NCBI GenBank assembly: GCA_022340615.1
Contig: JAJDNO010000001.1
Coordinates: 1-47,780 of the forward strand
Direction: 5' to 3'
DNA from: Gallionella sp.
Lineage (GTDB): Bacteria > Pseudomonadota > Gammaproteobacteria > Burkholderiales > Gallionellaceae
Length of the DNA: 47,780 nt
Position 1 is the stretch's first letter, and every line of letters starts with the position of its first letter. Below the pieces are notes generated by a model. That model was not told where the DNA came from. It saw only the letters and a list, made by a program, of their open reading frames with translations, and searched no databases. A program made the position numbers and the translations under genes. This document shows positions 26,083 through 37,018 of the stretch, in pieces.

Positions 26083-27195
26083 ATGGCAAAGAAAATAGGA
26101 ATCCTCACCTCAGGAGGCGACAGCCCCGGCCTGAACACTGCGATACGCGGCGTCGGAAAGTCGGCCCTCAACTATTACGGGATGCAGCTGATCGGCTTTC
26201 GCGACGGCTTCCGCGGCATGATGGAAAACCGCACGATGAAAATGAACGCGGCGAACCTGTCGGACATCCTGACCCGCGGCGGCACCATACTCGGCACCAG
26301 CCGCGACAAGCCGCACCGCATGCCGGTCGACGGGAAAATAGTCGACATGACCGACGTTATCGTCGGAAACTACCATGACAACGGTCTCGATGCGCTGGTC
26401 TGCCTGGGCGGCGGCGGCACCCAGAAGAATGCGCTGCGCCTGAAGGCCAAGGGTCTCAACATCCTCACCCTGCCCAAAACCATAGACAACGACGTCGCCC
26501 AGACCGACATCACGTTCGGGTTCGACACCGCGCTGGGCATCGCGACCGACGCGATCGACCGTCTGCACAGCACGGCGCACAGCCATCACCGCATCATCGT
26601 GGTGGAAATCATGGGTCACCGCGCCGGCTGGCTGGCGCTGGGAGCCGGCATCGCCGGCGGGGCGGACGTGATCCTGATTCCGGAAATCCCGTACGCGGTT
26701 GAAAGCGTCGCCGAGGCAATCCGCGAACGCAGCCGGCTCGGCAAGAGCTTCAGCATCGTCGCGATGGCCGAAGGCGTGGTTTCAAAACAGGAGCACGAAG
26801 CGCTGCTGGCGAAACAGAATGACAAGGCCGGCAAAGCCAAGGAAAAAAAGAAAACCGACGCTGAAAATGACACACAATCCCAATACGCCGAAAAAACCGT
26901 GCGCCTCGCAAAACAGCTCGAACTGCTGACCGGACTGGAAGCGCGCGTCACGATACTCGGCCACCTGCAGCGCGGCGGCATTCCATCTGCCGCGGATCGC
27001 CTGCTCGCGACCCGTCTGGGAACCGCATGCACCGAACTGATCTCGCGCGGCGAATACGGCGTGATGGTCGCGGCCCGCGGCGAAGGGACCAGGCCTGTCA
27101 AACTGGAAGACGTCGCCGGCAAGGTCAAGACCGTGCCGCTCGACCACCCCTGGATACAGAGCGCGCGCCTTATCGGCACCAACATGGGCGACTAG
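26083..27195 (+). CDS. 6-phosphofructokinase, Gly/Lys active-site type
   Basis: 370 aa. It phosphorylates fructose 6-phosphate. Motifs: [10 protein letters not shown] (9-18), LGGGGTQKN (108-116; the Asp of the E. coli GGDGS loop is Gly here), PKTIDND (131-137; Lys where classic ATP enzymes have Gly), MGHRAGW (177-183) and AEGV. Gly in the loop with PKTIDND is known in ATP-dependent trypanosome/plant-type enzymes, whereas PPi-dependent enzymes usually carry Asp plus Lys; ATP is the more likely donor, not certain. A charged low-complexity insert (about residues 240-265, [13 protein letters not shown]) is unusual. GGAG 8 nt before the ATG is a good ribosome-binding site. Confidence 0.92.
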   Translation: MAKKIGILTSGGDSPGLNTAIRGVGKSALNYYGMQLIGFRDGFRGMMENRTMKMNAANLSDILTRGGTILGTSRDKPHRMPVDGKIVDMTDVIVGNYHDNGLDALVCLGGGGTQKNALRLKAKGLNILTLPKTIDNDVAQTDITFGFDTALGIATDAIDRLHSTAHSHHRIIVVEIMGHRAGWLALGAGIAGGADVILIPEIPYAVESVAEAIRERSRLGKSFSIVAMAEGVVSKQEHEALLAKQNDKAGKAKEKKKTDAENDTQSQYAEKTVRLAKQLELLTGLEARVTILGHLQRGGIPSAADRLLATRLGTACTELISRGEYGVMVAARGEGTRPVKLEDVAGKVKTVPLDHPWIQSARLIGTNMGD

Positions 27196-27261
27196 AACCG
27201 CTCGAAATAGCGGCGGAAATTCCCACTATCCATCAAGGAAGCTTCCCGTCGACCGCCAGGA

Positions 27262-28782
27262 TCAGCCGAGCCGGTTGTCCGCAGGATGATAGAGCGGGTC
27301 TTCCATCACGTTCACTTCGATCATGCCGCGCGCCTTGTCCAGCAGCTCCAGGCAGTCCGGACTCAGGTGACGAAGGTGCAGTTTCTTGCCCTGCTGCGTG
27401 TAGCGCTCCGCAAGCAGGTCGATTGCTTCCAGTGCGGAATGATCCTTGACGCGCGCGTTCCTGAAATCGATCACCACTTCCGCCGGATCGTCGCCAGGTG
27501 AAAACAATCCGAGAAAATTCTGCGTCGAAGCAAAAAACAGCGATCCGGACAAATCGTACACCTTCCAGCCATGCTCCTCGGTGGAGACGCTGACTTCGAT
27601 GTTCTTGGCATGCTGCCAGGCGAACACCAGCGCCGAGATGATCACGCCGACGATCACCGCAATGGCGAGGTCGGTCAGCACGGTCACGATCGCGACTGTC
27701 AATCCCACCAGTATATCGGCCTTGGGAACCTTGCCGAACAGCCTGAAACTGCCCCACTCGAAGGTTTTTTCCGACACCACGAACATCACGCCGATCAGCG
27801 CAGCCAGCGGGATCATCTCGATCCATTTCGACGCGAACAGTATGAAGCTCAACAGGAACAGCGATGCGGCAATGCCGGAAATGTTCTTCACCGCGCCGTT
27901 GGTCACGTTGATCATGCTCTGTCCTATCATCGCACAGCCGCCCATACCGCCAAACATGCCGGTCGCCACATTCGCGATGCCCTGCCCGACGCAGGCGAGG
28001 TTCGGTTTGCCGCGCGTCTGCGTCATGTCGTCGATCAGGTTAAGCGTGAGCAGCGATTCGATCAGGCCGATGCCGGCCAGGATCAGGCTGTAGGGAAAAA
28101 TGATGCGCAGCGTGTCCCAGTTCATCGGCACGCTGGGAACATGGAAGACGGGCAGCCCGCCGGCGATGGAAGCCAGGTCGCCCACCGTCTTGGTTGTGAT
28201 GCCGCCGAATATGACCAGCATGGAAACCACCGCAATCGCGGCCAGCGTCGAAGGAATCATCGTGGTCAGCCTGGGCAGCAGATAGATGATCGCCATGGTC
28301 AGCGCGACCAGTCCGAGCATGGTGTACAGCGGCGCACCGTGCATCCAAACCATCGCGCCGCCCGCGCCGGCGACCTTGAAATGCACGAGCTGCGCGAGAA
28401 AGATCACGATGGCCAGTCCGTTGACGAATCCCAGCATTACCGGATGCGGCACCATGCGGATAAATTTTCCGAACTTCAGCAGGCCGAACATGATCTGCAA
28501 CACGCCCATCAGCACCACCGTGGCGAACAGGTATTCCGCGCCGTGTTGCACCACCAGCGCCACCATCACCACCGCGAGCGAACCCGCCGCACCGGAGATC
28601 ATGCCCGGGCGCCCGCCGAACAGCGAGGTGATCAGGCTGACCATGAAAGCGGCATACAGCCCGACCAGCGGCGACACATGCGCGACCAGCGCAAAGGCGA
28701 TGGCTTCGGGAACCAGCGCCAGCGCAACCGTCAGGCCGCTCAGTATGTTGGTACGGGTTTCGGAAAGGTTTTGCGGGTTCAT
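27262..28782 (-). CDS. SulP-family anion transporter with STAS domain
   Basis: 506 aa. Residues ~10-385 are a SulP membrane domain of 11-14 helices (LTVALALVPEAIAFALVAHVSPLVGLYAAF, GRPGMISGAAGSLAVV, GGMGGCAMIGQSMINV), and a C-terminal STAS domain follows (~405-500; VVIDFRNARVKDHSALEAI). The family carries sulfate, bicarbonate or other anions. The sequence is plausible for a bicarbonate or sulfate carrier in an autotroph; the substrate cannot be fixed from this window. It is convergent with pfk, 66 bp apart, and has its own 231-bp upstream gap containing an inverted repeat. Confidence 0.9.
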   Translation of the reverse strand: MNPQNLSETRTNILSGLTVALALVPEAIAFALVAHVSPLVGLYAAFMVSLITSLFGGRPGMISGAAGSLAVVMVALVVQHGAEYLFATVVLMGVLQIMFGLLKFGKFIRMVPHPVMLGFVNGLAIVIFLAQLVHFKVAGAGGAMVWMHGAPLYTMLGLVALTMAIIYLLPRLTTMIPSTLAAIAVVSMLVIFGGITTKTVGDLASIAGGLPVFHVPSVPMNWDTLRIIFPYSLILAGIGLIESLLTLNLIDDMTQTRGKPNLACVGQGIANVATGMFGGMGGCAMIGQSMINVTNGAVKNISGIAASLFLLSFILFASKWIEMIPLAALIGVMFVVSEKTFEWGSFRLFGKVPKADILVGLTVAIVTVLTDLAIAVIVGVIISALVFAWQHAKNIEVSVSTEEHGWKVYDLSGSLFFASTQNFLGLFSPGDDPAEVVIDFRNARVKDHSALEAIDLLAERYTQQGKKLHLRHLSPDCLELLDKARGMIEVNVMEDPLYHPADNRLG

Positions 28783-28898
28783 GAAATCTCACTCAAAAAA
28801 ATATCAGGCCGGCCACTCTCGTGGTCAGGCATTGCCCGGACATCGAACGTCGGGCTTGGAACGAAACTGCCGGGAAGTGCGCAAGAAAATCTGATGGG

Positions 28899-28923
28899 AC
28901 AGAATCCTGATTTGCGATTCTGT
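28899..28923. other. 8-bp inverted repeat between SulP and GNAT genes
   Basis: ACAGAATC (28899-28906) and GATTCTGT (28916-28923) with a 9-nt spacer. It could be the terminator of the mod-GNAT operon or a regulator site for the SulP gene, both read on the minus strand. No U-run. Confidence 0.4.
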
Positions 28924-29013
28924 TCGGTTGTTCTACATCGCAGGCGCGCATTCTAACAGGCCGGCGCGATGATTGACGGAATTTGTCTTCCGCTTCGTGA
29001 GGGAGGTTCCGGT

Positions 29014-29466
29014 TCAGCCTGTCTGCTTGCGCATCACCTGCATATTGGAATCATCGAATCCGAGCTTGCGGTAAAAATTCTGCGCGGTCGCATTTCCCCT
29101 GTCCGCCAGCAGCGTGGCGCGCGTAATGCCTTGCGCTGTTGCCCAGGAAAGCACATGCGAGACCAGCCGCTTTCCGAGTCCGTTGCCGCGCTGTTCGCGG
29201 CGCACGATCACGTCCTCCAGCAACAGCACGCGTGCCCCTTCAGCGGTGCTGACGGTGATCAGCGCATTCGCCATGCCCAGCACGCGTTCACCGTCGCGCA
29301 ACACGAACAACCGGCCCAGTGCCGGGTTGTCCAGGATCAGCCGCAAGCCGCGCAGCTGTTTTTCGCGCTCGGGTTTGAAATCGCTTTCCAGCGTGAACAG
29401 TTCTGCCAGCAGCTCGACGAGTTGCGGCAGGTCTTCCGTAGTCGCGAAGCCGATCTCAATGCTCAT
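29014..29466 (-). CDS. GNAT-family N-acetyltransferase
   Basis: 150 aa. It has the GNAT core with the acetyl-CoA motif RREQRGNGLGKRLVSHVLSWA (Q/RxxGxG/A) and RATLLADRGNATAQNFYRKLGF. The target is unknown. Its ATG at 29466 overlaps the modC stop (TAATG), so it is cotranscribed and coupled with the molybdate transporter. It is the last gene of the operon. A link to molybdenum metabolism is suggested by position only. Confidence 0.88.
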   Translation of the reverse strand: MSIEIGFATTEDLPQLVELLAELFTLESDFKPEREKQLRGLRLILDNPALGRLFVLRDGERVLGMANALITVSTAEGARVLLLEDVIVRREQRGNGLGKRLVSHVLSWATAQGITRATLLADRGNATAQNFYRKLGFDDSNMQVMRKQTG

Positions 29467-30551
29467 TACATCAGCGCCACAGTCTTCACCTGCGCATACA
29501 CCGCCATGCCGGCGGCAAGAGCGAGATGGTCACGCGAACGGCGCGTGATGCGCGACAGCAGCATATCCTCGTCGCCGACCGTCATGCGCACGACTACCTT
29601 GTCCGGCCCCTCGTCGCGGATCTCGACGATGCGCGCATTCAGCACGTTGTTGATGCTGGTGCCCTGAGGTTGCTGCGTTGCGATGCTGACGTCGCGCGCC
29701 AGCAAGCGTGCCCGCACCCGGCTGCCGAACGGCTGATCCGTCCTGCCGACCCACAATTGCCCGCCGGGAAAATCCAGCCGCGTCAGGTGATATTTTTCGT
29801 CATGCTCCGAAACCGCCGCCTCGATCACCACGCCGGCGTCGTCCAGGTGCGCAGTTGGCAGGTCGAGCCGCGCAAGGGTTTCCTGCACCGCACCGCTCGC
29901 GATCACGCGGCCGTGCTCCAGCAGCACCAGATGGTCGGCCAGACGCGCCACCTCGTCCAGCGCATGGCTGACATACAGCACCGGGATGTTCAGCTCGCGG
30001 TGCAGTCGTTCAAGATACGGCAGGATGTCCTGCTTGCTGCGCGTGTCGAGCGCGGACAGCGGCTCGTCCATCAGCAGAATGCGCGGGCTGGTCAGCAGCG
30101 CGCGCCCGATCGCGATGCGCTGGCGTTCACCGCCGGACAGTTTCGCCGGGTCGCCGCGTGCAATCAGCCGCTCCAGGCCCAGCCATTCGGTGACCTGTTC
30201 CAGGCTCACTCTGCGTTCAGCCGGGGCGACGCGTTTCAATCCGTATTCCAGGTTCGCGCGTACCGACAGATGCGGAAACAGGCTGGTCTCCTGGAAAACG
30301 TAGCCCAGCGGTCGCCTGTGCACCGGCAAAAATTTCGCTCCATCCTGCCAGGTCTCGCCGTTCACGCGCAGCGAGCCCGTGGCGCGCTCCAGCCCGGCGA
30401 TGCAGCGCAACAGCGTGGTCTTGCCCGAACCGGACGGGCCAAACAATGCAGTGACGCCAACAGTCGGCGCGCCAAAGTCGGCATCCAGCGCAAAGCTATC
30501 CAGCTGCAGTTTGAATTCTGCGCGGATGCCATGCTCATTGACCGTGCTCAT
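29466..30551 (-). CDS. modC: Molybdate ABC transporter ATPase ModC
   Basis: 361 aa. The ATPase domain has Walker [10 protein letters not shown], signature [16 protein letters not shown], Walker [13 protein letters not shown] and switch His in [11 protein letters not shown]-terminal Mop/TOBE domain (~295-361, [18 protein letters not shown]) is the molybdate-binding regulatory module that distinguishes ModC from other importers. It overlaps modB by 4 nt (ATGA) and the GNAT gene by 1 nt. Confidence 0.95.
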   Translation of the reverse strand: MSTVNEHGIRAEFKLQLDSFALDADFGAPTVGVTALFGPSGSGKTTLLRCIAGLERATGSLRVNGETWQDGAKFLPVHRRPLGYVFQETSLFPHLSVRANLEYGLKRVAPAERRVSLEQVTEWLGLERLIARGDPAKLSGGERQRIAIGRALLTSPRILLMDEPLSALDTRSKQDILPYLERLHRELNIPVLYVSHALDEVARLADHLVLLEHGRVIASGAVQETLARLDLPTAHLDDAGVVIEAAVSEHDEKYHLTRLDFPGGQLWVGRTDQPFGSRVRARLLARDVSIATQQPQGTSINNVLNARIVEIRDEGPDKVVVRMTVGDEDMLLSRITRRSRDHLALAAGMAVYAQVKTVALM

Positions 30552-31234
30552 CGCATCACCCTGGCCAGCCTGCCGCCGGCGAGATACAGGCCGAGCAGCA
30601 CCAGGAACGAGAACAGCACCATGCTGCCCGCGAGCCAGTGCGCCGCGCCGTATTCCATCGCTTCGACATGGTTGTAGATCGCGACCGACAGCACCCGCGT
30701 CTCGCCCGGTATGTTGCCGCCCAGCATCAACACCACGCCGAATTCGCCGACGGTATGCGCGAACGCAAGGATGATCGCGGTAAGGAAGCCGGGGCGAGCC
30801 AGCGGCAGCGCGACGCTGACGAAGCGGTCCCACCCGCTTGCACGCAAGGTGGCCGCGACTTCCAGCGGGCGCCTGCCGATAGACTCGAATGCGTTGCGGA
30901 TCGGCTGCACCGCGAACGGCAGCGAGAACAGCACAGATCCGACCACCAGCCCGGCGAACGTGAACGGCAAGGTGCCGAGGTGCATTGCCCTGGTCAGCTC
31001 TCCTACCGGCCCCTCCGGCCCCAGCAATATCAACAAATAGAAACCCAGCACCGTGGGCGGCAACACCAGCGGCAACGCAACCAGTGCGGCGACGATGCTG
31101 CGGTACCATTTGCGGTTGTGCGCAAGCCACCAGGCCAGCGGCGTCGCGATCAGCAACAGCAGCAGCGTGGCGACGCTCGCCAGCTTGAGCGTCAGCCACA
31201 CCGCTTGCAGGTCGTCAGGGTTTAATGTGTGCAT
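30548..31234 (-). CDS. modB: Molybdate ABC transporter permease ModB
   Basis: 228 aa with about five membrane helices and the EAA loop of importer permeases ([26 protein letters not shown]), which contacts ModC. The [15 protein letters not shown] segment is typical of ModB. The leader has no Shine-Dalgarno; instead it reads CACCTCCCT just before the ATG at 31234. The modA stop is 27 bp upstream. Confidence 0.94.
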   Translation of the reverse strand: MHTLNPDDLQAVWLTLKLASVATLLLLLIATPLAWWLAHNRKWYRSIVAALVALPLVLPPTVLGFYLLILLGPEGPVGELTRAMHLGTLPFTFAGLVVGSVLFSLPFAVQPIRNAFESIGRRPLEVAATLRASGWDRFVSVALPLARPGFLTAIILAFAHTVGEFGVVLMLGGNIPGETRVLSVAIYNHVEAMEYGAAHWLAGSMVLFSFLVLLGLYLAGGRLARVMR

Positions 31235-31261
31235 AGGGAGGTGCGTGGTGATGTGTTCAGG

Positions 31262-32032
31262 TCAGGGCAGCGCGTATCCGTAACTGCGGATCACTGCGGC
31301 CGCTTTATCGTTCTTCATGAAATCCAGGAATGCCTGCGCTGCCGGCTTGTCCTTCGCGACGGCCAGCAGCACCGCGCTTTGCCGGATCGGTCTGTACATG
31401 TCCGGTGGCACCAGCCACGACGAACCCGCGCTGACCTTGCCGTCGCGCATCACCTGAGACAGCGCGACGAAACCCAGCTCGGCATTCCCGGTCGCAACAA
31501 ACTGGTAAGCCTGCGTGATGTTCTCGCCCATCACCAGCTTGTCCCGTATCGAATTCCACATCGCCAGTTTTTCCAGTGTCTGTTTCGCTGCCATACCGTA
31601 GGGCGCAAGTTTGGGATCGGCGATGGCCAGCTTTTCGTAATCGCCGTTGCGCAACACTCTGCCCTTGTCATCAACGAAGTTCGGCTGCGCGCTCCATAAC
31701 ACCAGCTTGCCCAGCGCGTAGACGAAGCGCGAGCCGTTTACCGTCAGCCCCGCCTGATCCAGGCGCTGCGGCGTGGCCGTATCGGCCGCGATGAACACAT
31801 CGAACGGCGCACCGCCCCTGATCTGCGCATAGAACTTGCCGGTCGAACCGAAACTGAGCTTAATCGTGTCCCCGCTCTGCTGCTCGAACAGCGCCGCGAT
31901 CTGCTTCATCGGCGCGGAGAAATTGGATGCGACCGCGGCGTTCACCCCTGCGGCAAATACCGGTGAGCTCATCAGAGCGCACAACGCCGCGATAGCTGCA
32001 ACATGAACGTGCGATTTGGAAAATACCATCAT
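31262..32032 (-). CDS. modA: Molybdate-binding periplasmic protein ModA
   Basis: About 256 aa. Signal peptide (VAAIAALCALMSSPVFA) then the type II binding-protein fold: AAVASNFSAPMKQIAALFEQQSGDTIKLSFGSTGKFYAQI, APFDVFIAADTATPQRL, ENITQAYQFVATGNAELGFVALSQV, all typical of ModA. Three close ATGs precede the signal peptide (32044, 32038, 32032, with 32029 next); GAGG 6 nt upstream favours 32032. First gene of modABC-GNAT. No ModE box was recognised upstream. Confidence 0.94.
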   Translation of the reverse strand: MMVFSKSHVHVAAIAALCALMSSPVFAAGVNAAVASNFSAPMKQIAALFEQQSGDTIKLSFGSTGKFYAQIRGGAPFDVFIAADTATPQRLDQAGLTVNGSRFVYALGKLVLWSAQPNFVDDKGRVLRNGDYEKLAIADPKLAPYGMAAKQTLEKLAMWNSIRDKLVMGENITQAYQFVATGNAELGFVALSQVMRDGKVSAGSSWLVPPDMYRPIRQSAVLLAVAKDKPAAQAFLDFMKNDKAAAVIRSYGYALP

Positions 32033-32044
32033 CAACATCCTCAT

Positions 32045-32702
32045 AAAATATGCGTCATGATAACAAGCAAGATGGAGGTCAGATTAAAATTGTTCTCAGC
32101 CGCGAACAACCATGGAATGCAGGGAATCCGTCAAGAATTTTCTTGCCGATTTGCAATTTGAAGCATAACCATCCGGTTCAGTGTCAAAACTGCTCGAACT
32201 ATATTGCTTCATCCAATCTCGTAAGTACAACAGCATACTCGAAGCAGGCAGCATTAAATTAACCAACAAATTATTGCTCCCAAGCAATCGAAATATTCAA
32301 TCGCCATCCTGCGGCAAAGCTACATAAAAAATATTCCTCGCCAAGCTGTTCGTCCCCGTTTCAAATACTGTCAAGCTGCGCTCGCTGAACTTTTTCATCT
32401 CCGTTGCGTCAATCTGCGCGACCACTTTGCATAATCCACAATAATGTTTTCTGATTTACCGGCAGCAAAGTTTTTGGAGACAGAATAGATATTATGTGCA
32501 TTCGCCGCGAATTTCCTTGCCTGAACAGGCCTGCGGATAAGCGGGTACAGGCATCGCGCCGCACCGCGACGCAAGAATGAATCCGGACGCACAATCCGTC
32601 CGGCCGCCAGACAACAGCCCGCACCGCCGCCAAACATAATGATTTACCCGGGGTCGCTATCGCAGCATCAGGAATGATTTTGTTACAAAAATTTACAGGA
32701 GA
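32045..32702. other. 658-bp gap between modA and moxR; no gene supported
   Basis: A/T-rich and lacking any frame with family-like sequence. Both adjacent genes start outward from it, so promoters for the mod and Bat operons should lie here, but no clean -35/-10 pair stood out. A 7-bp hairpin (CCGGACG 32583-32589 with CGTCCGG 32597-32603) lies 100 bp before moxR and may be in its leader. Confidence 0.55.
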
Positions 32703-32708
32703 ATGAAA

Positions 32709-33706
<998 letters not shown>

Positions 33707-33710
<4 letters not shown>

Positions 33711-34609
33711 TCGTTCCCGATCTCGAGGAACTGACCGCGCTGCGCGGCGCTGCACTGGGACTGAGCCTGCGCGCGCGCCGGCCAGCAATGGCGCAACTGC
33801 AGGGCGGGCACCGCAGCGCGCAGCGCGGGCGCGGTCTGGAATTCGAGGAGGTAAGGCTTTATACCGCCGGCGACGACGCGCGCAACATCGACTGGCGCGT
33901 CACCGCACGGCGCGGTCGCGCGCACACCAAGCTGTTCCGCGAAGAACGCGAGCGGCCGGTGTGGCTGGTGGCCGACATTCATCCCGGACTCTATTTCGGC
34001 AGCCGCCGCCAGTTCAAGTCTTCGGTGCTGCTGCGCGCCGCCGCGATGCTGGGCTGGGCCGCCGCGATGGGCGGTGACCGAGTCGGTGCGGTGATCTCGA
34101 TTCCGGGAACCGAGCCGCTGATCTTCCCGCCGCGCGCCCGCGAGGCCGGCGTGCTGCCTATCCTGCAGGCGCTGGTGGAATCGCAACCGACCGGACCCGG
34201 CACGACCGCGCCGGGCGGATTGCAAGATGCGGTCGCAGCATTGCGCCCGCTGCTGCAGCCGGGCAGCCTGGTTCTGTTGCTCAGCGATTTTTCCGCTCTG
34301 GACGCCGGGACCGAGGACATCCTCGCGAGCGCCAGCCTGCATAACGATTGCCGACTGTTATGGATCACCGACCCGCTGGAGCGCAGCGGGCTGCCGGCCG
34401 GCAGCTTTCGCGTCGGCCTGCCCGACCGTATCTGGTGGATGGACGGCGACCAGAGCCGCAGCAGCTGGAAGCAGTCCTGGCACGAACGCGAACAGCACCT
34501 GGAAGACCTCGCGACGCGATTGAATCTGCCGCTGCACCAGCTGGACACGCAGGACCCGGTCACCGACAGAATGATCGCCCTGCTGCGGGAGCCTGCATGG
34601 GCGGCGTGA
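33707..34609 (+). CDS. DUF58 protein of the Bat operon
   Basis: 300 aa. DUF58 signature GDDARNIDWRVTARRGRAHTKLFREERERP at ~61-90, followed by a von Willebrand A-like half (VWLVADIHPGL...LVLLLSDFSALDAG). DUF58 proteins accompany MoxR and probably connect it to the membrane VWA proteins; mechanism unknown. ATGA overlap with moxR, 13-nt overlap with the next gene. Confidence 0.92.
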
Positions 34610-35055
34610 CACCGGACTGGCTGGCGCAACTCGCGCCCGAACATGCGCCGCCTGCACCGGGATGGTGGCCGCCGGCGCCGGGCTGGTGGATATTGTTCGT
34701 GCTGGCAGCGCTGACCATCGCGTACCTGATATACCGGTTTCGCCACCCTAACCTGCGCATGCAGCGCGCGGCACTGGACCAGCTGAGGGTCCTGGAAACT
34801 TCGCCGATCGACGACGGGGTGCTGGCGCGCGAGCTCGAACATCTGCTGCGCCGCTACGCGGTCGCGCGCTTCGGACACGAGCCGGTCGCGGGACTGAGCG
34901 GCGAAAAATGGATCGCGTTCGTGATCGAACACGGCGGCAGCGCATGGACCGCTGAAGCAGGAACCAGCCTGCTGCGCGCGGCTTACGGCGGAAATGCCAG
35001 CATCGATCGCACCGTTATCCTGGCCGGCGCGCGCGCCTTTCTGAAGAGGAAATGA
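34597..35055 (+). CDS. DUF4381 membrane protein
   Basis: 152 aa. A single N-terminal membrane segment (WWILFVLAALTIAYLIY, ~28-46) and a cytoplasmic domain with the DUF4381 motif RYAVARFGHEPVAGLSGEKWIAFV. Found in Bat operons between DUF58 and the first VWA protein. ATG at 34597 has GGGAG 5 nt upstream and overlaps the DUF58 end by 13 nt; GTG at 34606 is possible. ATGA overlap at its own end. Confidence 0.9.
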   Translation: MGGVTPDWLAQLAPEHAPPAPGWWPPAPGWWILFVLAALTIAYLIYRFRHPNLRMQRAALDQLRVLETSPIDDGVLARELEHLLRRYAVARFGHEPVAGLSGEKWIAFVIEHGGSAWTAEAGTSLLRAAYGGNASIDRTVILAGARAFLKRK

Positions 35056-36017
35056 TGCTGCACTTCGACTGGCCCTGGATGTTGCTGTTGCTGCCGCTGC
35101 CGTGGCTGGTTGTGCGCTTTTTGCCGAGGGCAAATGCGCAGAGCGGCGCGCTGTTCCTGCCGTTCGCCGCGTCGCTGTCGACGGCCTGGGTGCCGTCGTT
35201 GTCGCGGCATGCGCGCATGCGCAGCCTGCTGTTCATGATGGTCTGGCTGCTGCTGGTCGCAGCCGCAACCCGGCCGCAGTGGCTGGATGATCCGCTGCCG
35301 GTGCCGACCACCGGGCGGCGACTGATGCTTGCGGTCGACGTATCCGGCTCGATGGCGACACAGGACATGGCGGGCAACGAATCGCGCCTGAACGTGGTGC
35401 AGCAGGTCGCGGGCGATTTCATCAAACACCGCCAGGGCGACCAGGTCGGCTTGATCCTGTTCGGCACCCAGCCCTATCTGCAGGCGCCGCTGACCACCGA
35501 TCTAGATACCGTCGGCCAGTTCCTGCGCGAGTCCATGGTCGGCGTGGCCGGCCCGCAGACCGCGATCGGCGATGCGATCGGCCTCGCGCTGAAGCGGCTG
35601 GAAAGCGAACGCAGCGCCGGCAGGAAGGGCGAGATGGTGCTGATCCTGCTCACCGACGGCGGCAACAATGCGGGCATGATGGATCCGATCGCAGCCGCGA
35701 AGATGGCCGCCAGCGCCGGCCTGCGCATCTACACGATCGGCGTGGGGGCTGCCGCTCAGCAGGGTTTTTTCGGGACCAGCGGCAATACCGACCTGGACGA
35801 GGACACGCTGAAGTCGATCGCGCGCATCACCGGCGGCGAGTATTTCAGGGCGACCGATGCGGCCGCGCTGCAGAAAGTGTACGAGCGCATCGACAAGCTA
35901 GAGCCCAGTGCAGCGCGCGAACAATGGTATCGACCGCACCGTGAATGGTTCCAGTGGCCGCTGGGTCTGGCGCTGCTGTTCAGCATACCGGCGGCATTCA
36001 TGCGGGGAAGGAAATAA
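35052..36017 (+). CDS. Membrane VWA-domain protein (BatA-like)
   Basis: 321 aa. Two N-terminal helices (~8-24, ~58-75), a VWA domain with intact MIDAS motif DVSGSM (~96-101), a Thr loop and LTDGGNNAG, and a C-terminal helix (WPLGLALLFSIPAAFM). The MIDAS suggests metal-dependent binding of a partner, perhaps the other VWA protein or BatD, in the periplasm. ATG at 35052 overlaps the upstream stop. Confidence 0.94.
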   Translation: MMLHFDWPWMLLLLPLPWLVVRFLPRANAQSGALFLPFAASLSTAWVPSLSRHARMRSLLFMMVWLLLVAAATRPQWLDDPLPVPTTGRRLMLAVDVSGSMATQDMAGNESRLNVVQQVAGDFIKHRQGDQVGLILFGTQPYLQAPLTTDLDTVGQFLRESMVGVAGPQTAIGDAIGLALKRLESERSAGRKGEMVLILLTDGGNNAGMMDPIAAAKMAASAGLRIYTIGVGAAAQQGFFGTSGNTDLDEDTLKSIARITGGEYFRATDAAALQKVYERIDKLEPSAAREQWYRPHREWFQWPLGLALLFSIPAAFMRGRK

Positions 36018-36019
36018 TC

Positions 36020-37018
36020 TTGGCAGATTTCATCAACACTTTTCATTTCATGCGGCCGCTCTGGCTGCTGGCATTGCCCGTGCTATGGGGGCTGGTCTAC
36101 TGGCTCGCGCGGCGGCGCAGGGAAGACAGCGCATGGTCGGGATTCATCGATCCCGAACTGCTCGCCACGCTGCGCCTCGACGAAGACCGGATCATCGGCA
36201 TCAGGCCCTGGCCGCTGCTCGCGCTGGTGTGGAGCATTGCGGCGATCGCGCTGGCCGGGCCGAGCTGGGAGCGCGACCAGGCCCCGGCGTTCCGCGCTTC
36301 GGCTGCCTGGGTATTCGTGCTCGATCTCTCGCCATCGATGACGCTGACCGATGTCGCGCCCGACCGGGTAACGCGCGCACGATACGCGCTGGACGATCTG
36401 CTGAATGCGGCGCATGACGCGCGGGTTGGCCTGGTGGTGTTCAGCGACGAGCCCTACACCGTGACGCCGCTGACCCAGGACATCGCAACGGTCAAGGCGC
36501 TGTTGCCGCCGCTGAAGCCGGACATCATGCCCAGCCCCGGCGATAATCTCGCGCCGGCACTCAAGCAGGCCGCCAAACTGCTCCAGCGGGGCGGCGCCAA
36601 AGACCAGCAGATCGTCGTGCTGACCGACGGCTTCGACGATCCCGCGGCCGCGTTGTCCGCCGCGGCAGGCATCAGGGCGAAACACATCTCGCTGAGCATC
36701 GTCGGCGTCGGCACAACCGGCGGCGCGCCGCAGCCCAGCGCGGGCGGCGGCTTCGTGCAGGACAAACGGGGCCGCGCAATACTGGCCCGGCTGGACAGGT
36801 CGCGCCTGCAACAGCTGGCCGAAACCGGCGGCGGGCGTTATGTCGATATCGCACAACTGCCCGCATTGCTGGCCAGCATGGAAAGCACTTCCGATACGCC
36901 GAACGGCGCGCAGGCGGTGCAAGGCGTGCAGGTCGCGCAATGGCGCGACGCCGGTATCTGGCTGCTGCCCGTGCTGTTGATACTGGGTGCATTCCTGGCC
37001 AGGAGGGACTGGCTGTGA
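36020..37018 (+). CDS. Membrane VWA-domain protein (BatB-like)
   Basis: 332 aa. N-terminal helices (LWLLALPVLWGLVYWLA, PLLALVWSIAAIALAG), VWA domain with DLSPSM in place of DxSxS (Pro at the fourth position keeps D-x-S-x-S spacing), VVLTDGF, and a C-terminal helix (IWLLPVLLILGAFLA). Starts at TTG 36020 (AGGA 8 nt upstream) or ATG 36050; the former is preferred. It ends with ATGA-type overlap with the TPR gene. Confidence 0.92.
   Translation: MADFINTFHFMRPLWLLALPVLWGLVYWLARRRREDSAWSGFIDPELLATLRLDEDRIIGIRPWPLLALVWSIAAIALAGPSWERDQAPAFRASAAWVFVLDLSPSMTLTDVAPDRVTRARYALDDLLNAAHDARVGLVVFSDEPYTVTPLTQDIATVKALLPPLKPDIMPSPGDNLAPALKQAAKLLQRGGAKDQQIVVLTDGFDDPAAALSAAAGIRAKHISLSIVGVGTTGGAPQPSAGGGFVQDKRGRAILARLDRSRLQQLAETGGGRYVDIAQLPALLASMESTSDTPNGAQAVQGVQVAQWRDAGIWLLPVLLILGAFLARRDWL

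Noticed and set aside
27571..28956. 461-codon open frame antisense to the SulP gene
   Set aside because: Highly charged, His/Gln/Arg/Asp-rich antisense of a membrane protein; no domain.
32050..32287. Short frames of 63-70 codons in the modA-moxR gap
   Set aside because: No ribosome-binding sites, no family pattern, and they overlap each other on opposite strands.
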